Source: CAZMFZ01 sp964565665 (GTDB lineage: Bacteria > Bacteroidota > Bacteroidia > Cytophagales > UBA9547). Taken from it: a DNA stretch of 14,650 nucleotides. Shown piece by piece: positions 7,320 through 13,148 of this stretch (position 1 is its first letter; each line of letters starts with the position of its first letter). The DNA lies in NCBI GenBank assembly GCA_964565665.1, contig CAZMFZ010000097.1, positions 1-14,650 of the forward strand, in the 5' to 3' direction. The notes under the pieces are model-generated. The model searched no databases, was not told the origin of the DNA, and saw only the letters and a program-made list of their open reading frames with translations. The position numbers were made by a program, and so were the translations under genes.

Positions 7320-7580
7320 GTGGCTTAAAAGGAAGAAAACGGTGATTCAGATTTTATTAAAGAGCAAATCAAGTTCTTTACTGAGCTACTAGAATATATT
7401 ATTGGTGGATATTTTGCAATTACTGCTCTCAATTATGGATTTTATACTTTAGAACATCCATTTACAGCCAAACAAAGCTTATTATTTAGTATATAATTGT
7501 TGGCTGAAATATTATTTATCGCATTTGTAATTATCTTCGTGTTTATTATCTTAAGATTAATTAAAAAACTTAAAAAATGA
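7320..7580 (+). pseudogene. Broken frame for a two-helix membrane protein
   Basis: One frame runs for 86 codons from a GTG at 7320 to a TGA at 7578-7580 but has two in-frame TAA codons, at 7326 (codon 3) and 7494 (codon 59). Both parts read like protein: an acidic N-terminus followed by IKFFTELLEYIIGGYFAITA, and after the second stop LLAEILFIAFVIIFVFIILR with the basic tail LIKKLKK. That is two membrane helices on a protein of about 85 residues. The middle part has no standard start codon; the last 27 codons could start at TTG 7497 or 7500 and make a single-helix peptide. The TGA overlaps the ATG of the next small gene as ATGA, the arrangement of translationally coupled genes. I do not recognise the family. 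I read it as a decayed gene; a real TTG-started peptide is the alternative. Confidence 0.5.
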
Positions 7581-7675
7581 CTTTAGAATATCTGATTATG
7601 ATTCCCGTCATACTTTTTACTATTGCTATGGGTTATGCAACATTTGCGGCAGTTCGCCTCTCATATGAGAAATAA
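7577..7675 (+). CDS. 32-residue single-helix membrane peptide
   Basis: ATG at 7577 to TAA at 7673-7675, 32 codons. It begins MTLEYLIMIPVILF, continues through a Gly/Ala-rich segment and ends ATFAAVRLSYEK, so one membrane helix of about 20 residues with a short charged tail is expected. Its ATG overlaps the stop of the preceding frame (ATGA), which suggests coupled translation with that gene when it was intact. A degenerate second copy follows 11 bases later, and that homology is the best evidence that this sequence was once under selection as a protein. No known family is recognised. Annotation programs would normally skip it because of its length. Confidence 0.45.
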   Translation: MTLEYLIMIPVILFTIAMGYATFAAVRLSYEK

Positions 7676-7685
7676 TTGCAAAAAA

Positions 7686-7785
7686 ATGACCCTAGAACAC
7701 CATCAGGATACCCCTCATGCTTTTTATTACTCCTTTAAGTAATTCTACATTTGCTTCAGTTCGTGAAGCAATTGAAAAAGTAAAA
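7686..7785 (+). pseudogene. Frameshifted second copy of the small membrane peptide gene
   Basis: The copy begins ATGACCCTAGAA, against ATGACTTTAGAA in the first, and shares ACATTTGC..CAGTTCG and a closing GAAAAA..TAA-like stretch. A net loss of two bases between about 7698 and 7716 shifts the frame: reading from 7686 stops after 18 codons, while the other frame restores the family tail as MLF.T...STFASVR..IEK, aligned with ILFTI...ATFAAVR..YEK. In place of the stop, the restored frame stays open into the following dehydrogenase gene. Alignment was made by eye; percent identity was not computed. Confidence 0.6.
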
Positions 7786-7806
7786 ACTTTAACCCAACTC
7801 ATATTA

Positions 7807-8811
7807 GTGAAAAAAATACTAGTTACAGGCCATACTGGCTACATAGGTGTGCATTTAGTTGCCTTGCTCAAAGAAGCAGGTTATTTCGTAATTGGCTGCG
7901 ATATAAATCTTTTTGAAGGATGTGAGTGGGAGCCTTTTATTAAACCAGACTTGGAGCTCATTAAAGATGTTCGCAATCTGGCAATTGACGATTTGAAAGG
8001 CATAGATTGCATAATGCACCTTGCCGCTATTTCCAATGACCCAATGGGCGATTTAAACGCTGATATCACCTATAGTGTGAATCGGGAGGGAAGCATTCGG
8101 CTGGCCGAAATAGCTAAAGAGGCCGGGGTTGAGCGTTTTTTATTCTCCAGTTCTTGTTCTATTTATGGAAAAAGTGATAAGGCAGATATGGAAGAAACCG
8201 ACCCAACTGTACCACTTACGGCTTATGCGATTTCTAAAATTGATTGTGAAAAAGCCATTTCCGCCATGGCTGACGCACATTTTTCTCCTGCCTTTTTGCG
8301 AAATGCTACCGCTTACGGGCATTCGCCAATGTTGCGTATTGATTTAGTTGTGAACAATTTGTTGGCTTGTGCGGTAGCTCGTGGCGATATTCGCATAATG
8401 AGCGATGGCAGTCCTTGGCGACCATTGGTACATTGCAAAGATATCGCAAGGGCATTTGTGGCATTTTTAGAAGCCCCTAAAGCAACAATTCATAATCAAA
8501 TTGTAAATATTGGTGCCAATAAAGAGAATTTTCAGGTACGTGACGTGGGAAATCTGGTCCAAAAATTTGTGCCGAATGCCAAAATCGTTTATACAGGTGA
8601 AGCAGGAAGCGACTCTAGAGATTATAAAGTGAAGTTTGATAAACTAAATACGCTTTTACCCAATTTCAAATTGGCCTATACCTTAGAATCGGGAATGGAA
8701 GAGCTTTACCAAAAATATGTTGAATACAAATTTAGTGAAGTAGATTTCAATAGTGAGCAATTTGTAAGGCTTAAGACTTTAAAAAACAGATTGGGTTTAT
8801 TGCAGCCATGA
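7807..8811 (+). CDS. Extended SDR nucleotide-sugar epimerase/dehydratase
   Basis: NAD-dependent sugar-nucleotide epimerase or dehydratase, 334 residues from the GTG at 7807. That start places KKILVTGHTGYIG at the very N-terminus, as usual for the family. The frame is open to an ATG at 7717, but those 30 residues match the decayed small peptide and are probably not part of the enzyme. The Rossmann motif has Gly8, Gly11 and Gly14. HLAAISNDPMGDLN (71-84) is the NAD-side segment, SSSCSIYG (114-121) the Ser strand, and Tyr140-Lys144 (YAISK) a complete catalytic pair. WRPLVHCKDIARAF (204-217) is typical of UDP-glucose-4-epimerase-like enzymes. The substrate is not determinable; proximity to rfbF suggests a CDP-sugar. 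It is the last gene of the sugar region and is convergent with the reductase gene downstream. Confidence 0.87.
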   Translation: MKKILVTGHTGYIGVHLVALLKEAGYFVIGCDINLFEGCEWEPFIKPDLELIKDVRNLAIDDLKGIDCIMHLAAISNDPMGDLNADITYSVNREGSIRLAEIAKEAGVERFLFSSSCSIYGKSDKADMEETDPTVPLTAYAISKIDCEKAISAMADAHFSPAFLRNATAYGHSPMLRIDLVVNNLLACAVARGDIRIMSDGSPWRPLVHCKDIARAFVAFLEAPKATIHNQIVNIGANKENFQVRDVGNLVQKFVPNAKIVYTGEAGSDSRDYKVKFDKLNTLLPNFKLAYTLESGMEELYQKYVEYKFSEVDFNSEQFVRLKTLKNRLGLLQP

Positions 8812-8854
8812 GTTGAAGGAATACATTCACAGAGATTTGTTGTGGTACATATCG

Positions 8855-9331
8855 CTACTCCTTAAATATCATTGCACAAACCTTAGTTAAATAATGCTCA
8901 TCTATTATATCAAAATTATTTAGCAAATCGCTATCTACATCTAACACACCAACAATAGCAGCACTATTAAATATTGGAATTACAATTTCCGATTTTGAGG
9001 CACTGCTACAGGCTATATGTCCAGGAAATTCTTCAACATCGGGTACAATAATGGCTTTTTCTGAGCTATAGCTAGTGCCGCATACGCCTTTATTGAAATC
9101 TATTCGAGTACAAGCCACAGGTCCTTGAAACGGACCAAGTACCAATTGATTGCCTTTAGCCATATAAAACCCGACCCAGAGGAAGCCAAATGCAATTTTC
9201 AAAGCGGCTGTGATATTGGCAAGGTTAGCCATAATATCAGTTTCATCCGCAATCAAGTAATTGATTTGGGGTAGTAATTCTTTGTAAATTTCTTCTTTGG
9301 TCTGGGCAGAAATAATAATTGTATGAGCCAT
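8855..9331 (-). CDS. msrC: Free methionine-(R)-sulfoxide reductase, GAF-domain type
   Basis: Reduces free L-methionine-(R)-S-oxide to methionine in the cytoplasm, with thioredoxin as the usual reductant. The protein is 158 residues, the family's usual size, and is a single GAF domain. All three cysteines of the family's redox relay are present: Cys74 (VACTRI), Cys84 (GVCGTS) and Cys108 (HIACSS). WVGFYM (52-57), GPFQGPVAC (66-74), the IVIPIF strand (116-121) and GVLDVDS (128-134) are further family marks. The ATG at 9331 is preceded by a well-placed promoter. The gene stands alone on the minus strand between the sugar region and the HD-domain gene. Confidence in function is high. Confidence 0.93.
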   Translation of the reverse strand: MAHTIIISAQTKEEIYKELLPQINYLIADETDIMANLANITAALKIAFGFLWVGFYMAKGNQLVLGPFQGPVACTRIDFNKGVCGTSYSSEKAIIVPDVEEFPGHIACSSASKSEIVIPIFNSAAIVGVLDVDSDLLNNFDIIDEHYLTKVCAMIFKE

Positions 9332-9347
9332 AGCTGGTATTTATTTA

Positions 9348-9376
9348 CAAAGGTATAAAAATATATTTCCGACAAA
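9348..9376 (-). promoter_or_regulatory. Bacteroidota-type promoter for msrC
   Basis: On the minus strand TTTG (9376-9373), a 17-base spacer and TACCTTTG (9355-9348) closely match the TTTG/TANNTTTG promoter of this phylum. The -7 box ends 16 bases before the ATG, giving a leader of about 10 bases. The same 242-bp gap, 9332-9573, also contains a 14-bp palindrome at 9489-9502 (ATATTTTAAAATAT); I see no gene in it. Confidence 0.65.
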
Positions 9377-9554
9377 TTATCTAGTATTTATTCTAATAAG
9401 TTCAAAAGTATGAGTTGCTGAAAAAAGAACTCTTGCGATAAAAATGAATCCAAATCAATTTGACAGTTGAAATAATGAGGAAGAATCGATATTTTAAAAT
9501 ATAAATTAATTTTTAGTTAATAATAAATATTGCATTTTTACCATTCATATAAGT

Positions 9555-9562
9555 CATATTTG
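9555..9562 (+). promoter_or_regulatory. Possible -7 element for the HD/CNB gene pair
   Basis: CATATTTG matches TANNTTTG at all but the first base and lies 11 bases before the ATG at 9574. ATTG at 9529-9532 is about 22 bases upstream. It is a weak match in AT-rich DNA. Confidence 0.3.
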
Positions 9563-9573
9563 TTTAACTGCAA

Positions 9574-10158
9574 ATGAGGGTTGAGAAAGTAATAAATTAT
9601 GTGTTGAATCTGCTGGAAGAAAAACTGCCTGCAGGATTGGTATATCATTTGCCCGACCACACACTTGATGTAATAGAGGCTGCAAAACGTTTGGCAGTGA
9701 TGGAGCGTCTTGATCCGCAAAATCAACAATTAGTAATTGTATCTGCTGCTTTGCACGATATAGGCTATGTAGATAAATATAATAGTAATGAAGACGTAGC
9801 CGTAAAAATAGCAAAGGAAATATTGCCATCTTTTGGCTTCGAAGAAAATGAAATATCTGCCATAGAAAGTGCTGTATTAGCTACTAAAATACCCCAAACG
9901 CCTCAAAATATAATTGCCCAGATTGTGTGCGATGCAGATTTGGACTATTTAGGCAGAGAGGATTTTTTTTCAATTTCCGAAAAGCTAAGAAACGAATGGA
10001 TTAACTTTGGTTTAATAGACTCTGATGAAAATAAATGGAATCTTATTCAGTATAAATTTTTATCAAACCATAGATACTTTACGCAATCGGCTGCAATATT
10101 ACGCAATCACTCAAAAGCAATACACTTACAAACAATTCTAACTAAAATATCAAAATAA
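9574..10158 (+). CDS. HD-domain metal-dependent phosphohydrolase
   Basis: A 194-residue cytoplasmic HD-superfamily protein; members are metal-dependent phosphohydrolases, often acting on nucleotides or cyclic nucleotides. The metal ligands expected are visible: His25 and His29 in YHLPDHTLDV, the HD doublet His61-Asp62 in ALHDIGYVDKY, and a distal acidic site DADLDYLGRED (120-130). The family's ATKIPQTP segment (103-110) is present. There is no GGDEF, GYP or RelA-type domain, so it is neither an HD-GYP diguanylate phosphodiesterase nor a full-length (p)ppGpp hydrolase. The substrate is unknown. The next gene, a cyclic-nucleotide-binding protein, starts six bases after its stop, so the two are almost certainly co-transcribed and a role in cyclic nucleotide turnover is a reasonable but unproven guess. 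Confidence 0.85.
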   Translation: MRVEKVINYVLNLLEEKLPAGLVYHLPDHTLDVIEAAKRLAVMERLDPQNQQLVIVSAALHDIGYVDKYNSNEDVAVKIAKEILPSFGFEENEISAIESAVLATKIPQTPQNIIAQIVCDADLDYLGREDFFSISEKLRNEWINFGLIDSDENKWNLIQYKFLSNHRYFTQSAAILRNHSKAIHLQTILTKISK

Positions 10159-10164
10159 TTTCCC

Positions 10165-10629
10165 ATGTCAATCCCTACTAAAGATAAAATTGAGGTATTA
10201 AGAAGAGTAGAAATATTTAAAGATTTTACCGACTATGTGCTTAAGAGTATTGCAGATGTGTTGGATGAAATAGAAGTAAAAAAAGGAGATGATATCATTA
10301 CCAAAGGTGAACAGGGAAAATGTATGTATATTCTATTTCAAGGAAAAGCTAAAATTCACGATGATGAAGTGCGAATAGCTGATGTAGAGCCGGTTAGCAT
10401 TATTGGTGAGATGGCACTTTTAACTTCAGAGCCTAGAAATGCCACAATTACAGCTACTGAAACTTCAAGACTGCTAGTATTAAATCAAAATGCATTTAAG
10501 CTAATATCGGAAGACAATATAGATTTCTACAAGTCTATCGTAAAAATATTGATTAAAAAACTGCAAAAACAAAACAACGATCTGATAGAATTTTCGAGAA
10601 CTGCACGTAAAATTCTCGCTCCAATCTAG
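10165..10629 (+). CDS. Stand-alone cyclic-nucleotide-binding-domain protein
   Basis: A 154-residue protein made essentially of one CNB (CAP effector) domain. KKGDDIITKGEQGKCMYIL (39-57) forms the beta-roll entry, and the phosphate-binding cassette IIGEMALLTSEPRNATI (79-95) holds Gly81, Glu82 and Arg91, the residues that contact the ribose and phosphate of cAMP or cGMP. A helical tail (about 112-150) is present, but there is no helix-turn-helix, so it is not a CRP/FNR transcription factor. It may bind a cyclic nucleotide and act through a partner protein. It follows the HD-domain gene by six bases and is followed by 143 bp without a gene, where only a 6-bp hairpin (10667-10681) is visible. Confidence 0.88.
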   Translation: MSIPTKDKIEVLRRVEIFKDFTDYVLKSIADVLDEIEVKKGDDIITKGEQGKCMYILFQGKAKIHDDEVRIADVEPVSIIGEMALLTSEPRNATITATETSRLLVLNQNAFKLISEDNIDFYKSIVKILIKKLQKQNNDLIEFSRTARKILAPI

Positions 10630-10772
10630 TATTTTCTCATCTAAAATTGTGTTTACACTTGCTCATCTCAAATAATTTGAGTTCAGTAATTCAATTATGC
10701 CTATTAAAATCTTTTAAAATAAATGCTAATTCTGGCATTCAATTCATTTAACTTGGCAAAAAAATACAGAGG

Positions 10773-11171
10773 ATGTCGAAATATAAGTTTACAAAAGAAT
10801 ACGGCTTTAGGGCTTCTACTAAAATGCTATATCCTTATTTTAGCACGGTTCAGGGGCTTTCTGAGTGGTTTGTAGATAAAGTTTGGATAGATAACGACAA
10901 TGTTTATCATTTCGAATGGCAAGGCGAGCCATTAAAAGCAGTAATGAAAATTCACAAAGTAAATGCCTTTGTGAAATATGAATTTTTCCCCAAAGCAGAT
11001 ACTAAAATAAAAGAGTCCGCAAACTATGTAGATTTTCACTTCAACACAGACGAAATGACGGGTGACACATACATTACAATAACCGATTTCTCAGAAATGA
11101 ACGATGAAATAGAACTGAATGAAATGTGGGATAACTTCGTTGCAACATTGAAGGAAAAAGTGGGCGGTTAA
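10773..11171 (+). CDS. START-like domain protein
   Basis: A 132-residue protein of the START/AHSA1-like superfamily found in Bacteroidota. The pattern EYGFRASTKMLYPYFSTV (9-26), GLSEWFVDKV (28-37), a YHFEWQGEP strand (45-53) and a closing amphipathic helix (MWDNFVATLKEKV, 118-130) fits the helix-grip fold that encloses a hydrophobic pocket. The ligand and role are unknown; many homologues are annotated only by fold. There is no signal peptide, so it is cytoplasmic. It lies 51 bases before the LptF-family gene on the same strand, so the two may be transcribed together. ATG at 10773 is the only sensible start. Confidence 0.8.
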   Translation: MSKYKFTKEYGFRASTKMLYPYFSTVQGLSEWFVDKVWIDNDNVYHFEWQGEPLKAVMKIHKVNAFVKYEFFPKADTKIKESANYVDFHFNTDEMTGDTYITITDFSEMNDEIELNEMWDNFVATLKEKVGG

Positions 11172-11222
11172 ATTTTTTTAGCTAATAAAGACATCAATTA
11201 AAATACAGAACATAGTATTTGA

Positions 11223-12635
11223 GTGAAGAAGATAGATAAACTCATATTAAATTCATTTTTAGGGCCGTTTGTACTTACGTTTTTAGTTTCGGCTTTCATT
11301 TTTCTAGTCCAATATTTAATTAAATATTTCCCCGATCTTGTGGGAAAAGGCTTATTGGCTGATGTTTATATGGAGTTATTTTTTTATTTCTCTATAAATG
11401 TAACTCCCATAGCACTTACGCTTGCCATGTTGTTGTCTTCACTCATTTCATTTGGAAATTTGGGTGAGCACTTTGAACTCACAGCCATAAAAAGTGCCGG
11501 AATTTCACTAATAAGAGCATTGGTTCCTATTTTTATTTTTTCTATACTATTGTGTTTTTTTGCTTTTTTTATTAACAACAACATTGTTCCTAAAGCAAAT
11601 TTAAAAGCATTTAGTCTACTATATGATGTACGCCAAAAGAAACCTACTTTTGAGTTTAAGGAAGGGGCATTTTACAATGGCATTCCTGGGTATAGCATTA
11701 AAGTAAATAAAAAATATGTAGATGGAAAAAGCATGAAAGGCGTAATGATTTACAACCATTCTGCAGGGAGGGGAAATGTAGAGGTAATCATCGCAGATTC
11801 TGGGCAAATGTATATGATAAATGAAGAGCGGTACTTGATTATGGAGCTTTTTAATGGGGAATCACTTTCTGAAATGGTGGAAAATCAAAAACCTAATGCC
11901 CAGCAATTTGTGAGAAATGCTTTTAATCAAAGCAAATTTGTATTCAGTATGGAGTCGTTTAATTTGCAACATACGCAAGAAGAGTTGTTCTCATCACACA
12001 AAATAATGCGGAATGTAAGCGAACTCAAACGCGATGTAGATTCGCTCCATGCCCAGAAAGATACCTTAGCCAAATCCTCATTTAGAAGCATAAAACCGTT
12101 TTACAACTTTGCTTTAAAAGATCATACTAGTGCGAAAGGCAAAACTTATAACTCTAATAAATTTGATTATAAAAAAGATACAAACCTAAGAAATAATGTA
12201 CTTCGCTATGCTGCCAACTCGGCAAGAAGTGTGAAATCATATATATCAAGCCAAAAAGAAAGGGTAGATTATATAAGAAAAGAAGCGAATGGCTACGATA
12301 TAGAATGGCATCGCAAATATTCCATGTCATTTGCCTGTTTGGTGATGTTTTTAATAGGAGCTCCATTAGGCTCTATTATAAAAAAAGGTGGTCTTGGTGT
12401 GCCTGTACTCATAGCCATTGTGTTTTTTATTATTTATTATATTATCACTATTATAATGGAAAAATTCGCCAAGGAAGGCATAATTAATATTGGATTAGGT
12501 ATGTGGATGGGAAATTTGGTTTACCTACCTATTGGCATTTTCTTCTTGATTCAAGCCAGAAATGATTCGAGAATACTAGAAACAGATTATTTTGTAGTGC
12601 TTTGGGAAACATTTAAAACTCTTTTTAAAAGATAA
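11223..12635 (+). CDS. LptF/LptG-family lipopolysaccharide export permease
   Basis: Inner-membrane permease subunit (YjgP/YjgQ family) of the Lpt machine that, with the LptB ATPase, extracts lipopolysaccharide from the inner membrane and passes it to the periplasmic bridge. The 470-residue protein starts at GTG 11223 with KKIDKLILNSFLGPF. It has three N-terminal helices (about 14-33, 50-72, 98-119), a large periplasmic beta-jellyroll-like part (about 120-240), a charged helical insert (about 250-360) and three C-terminal helices (366-385, 391-413, 424-443). GAPLGSIIKKGGLGVP (379-394) is the conserved cytoplasmic loop. It is some 100 residues longer than E. coli LptF because of the insert, as is common in Bacteroidota. 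LptF and LptG cannot be told apart here, so no symbol is given; no second copy is in the window. Confidence 0.9.
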   Translation: MKKIDKLILNSFLGPFVLTFLVSAFIFLVQYLIKYFPDLVGKGLLADVYMELFFYFSINVTPIALTLAMLLSSLISFGNLGEHFELTAIKSAGISLIRALVPIFIFSILLCFFAFFINNNIVPKANLKAFSLLYDVRQKKPTFEFKEGAFYNGIPGYSIKVNKKYVDGKSMKGVMIYNHSAGRGNVEVIIADSGQMYMINEERYLIMELFNGESLSEMVENQKPNAQQFVRNAFNQSKFVFSMESFNLQHTQEELFSSHKIMRNVSELKRDVDSLHAQKDTLAKSSFRSIKPFYNFALKDHTSAKGKTYNSNKFDYKKDTNLRNNVLRYAANSARSVKSYISSQKERVDYIRKEANGYDIEWHRKYSMSFACLVMFLIGAPLGSIIKKGGLGVPVLIAIVFFIIYYIITIIMEKFAKEGIINIGLGMWMGNLVYLPIGIFFLIQARNDSRILETDYFVVLWETFKTLFKR

Positions 12636-12718
12636 AAACGGAGTTAGTTTGAAAAAGAGGAAGCCTATTTTATGAATGGTTTTTTCAAAAAATATTTTTC
12701 TTATTGAGAATAAATTTC

Positions 12719-12726
12719 TAATTTTG
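12719..12726 (+). promoter_or_regulatory. Possible -7 element of the rpsO promoter
   Basis: TAATTTTG fits TANNTTTG exactly and lies 25 bases before the rpsO ATG, in a 116-bp gap after the LptF-family gene. No TTTG at the ideal distance is seen; TTATTG ends 12 bases upstream, closer than usual. The position before a ribosomal protein gene makes it plausible. Confidence 0.5.
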
Positions 12727-12751
12727 CAGATTCTAAAGAAAAAGAAACGAA

Positions 12752-13027
12752 ATGTATTTGTCAGCTGAATCAAAAAAAGAATTATTCGCAAAATATAGCC
12801 CTGTAAAAAATGTAACAGACACTGGCTCTGCGGAATCACAAATTGCCTTATTCACCGAAAGAATAAACCATTTAACTACTCATTTGTCAACAAATAAAAA
12901 AGACCATGCAACTAAACAAGGTCTTTTGAAATTGGTAGGTAAAAGAAGAAGACTACTCAATCACTTAACGGTTACCAACATTGAAAGGTATCGTTCTATC
13001 ATAGCTCAATTAAATATCAGAAAATAA
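12752..13027 (+). CDS. rpsO: 30S ribosomal protein S15
   Basis: Primary-binding protein of the 30S platform that contacts 16S rRNA helices 20-22. The protein is 91 residues, about the usual length. The rRNA-contact segment TGSAESQIALFTERINHLT (24-42) is intact, as are HLSTNKKDH (44-52), GLLKLVGKRRRLLNHL (58-73) and the closing LNIRK. The start at ATG 12752 gives a slightly extended N-terminus, MYLSAESKKEL, usual in Bacteroidota. It is followed by an intrinsic terminator and then pnp, the same gene order as in E. coli. S15 represses its own translation in E. coli; no equivalent RNA fold could be identified in the 12636-12751 leader by eye. Confidence 0.97.
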   Translation: MYLSAESKKELFAKYSPVKNVTDTGSAESQIALFTERINHLTTHLSTNKKDHATKQGLLKLVGKRRRLLNHLTVTNIERYRSIIAQLNIRK

Positions 13028-13034
13028 TACTTGG

Positions 13035-13069
13035 GAATCCCGCACACCGATCGGGATTCTTTTTTTTTC
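13035..13069 (+). terminator. Intrinsic terminator between rpsO and pnp
   Basis: GAATCCCG (13035-13042) and CGGGATTC (13052-13059) form a perfect 8-bp stem with a 9-base loop, followed directly by a run of nine or more T. It starts seven bases after the rpsO stop. It should end or attenuate rpsO transcription before pnp. No clear promoter was found in the 79 bp between it and pnp. Confidence 0.92.
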
Positions 13070-13148
13070 TCATTTCTGGTTACAAGCTGTTAATATTTTC
13101 ATTGTCACTAAAGCGGATCTGACAATTCCCTCTCTAAAAAAAAATTAT

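Noticed and set aside
7686..7742. 18-codon reading frame as a separate peptide gene
   Set aside because: Its start matches the preceding peptide but the rest is out of frame relative to that homology, so it is better read as a frameshifted copy.
9489..9502. 14-bp AT palindrome as an operator for the HD/CNB pair
   Set aside because: Pure A/T palindromes of this size arise easily in such AT-rich gaps, and there is no second copy nearby.
10667..10681. CTCAAA-TAA-TTTGAG hairpin after the CNB gene, possible terminator
   Set aside because: Only six AT-rich pairs and no T-tract follows; too weak to call.
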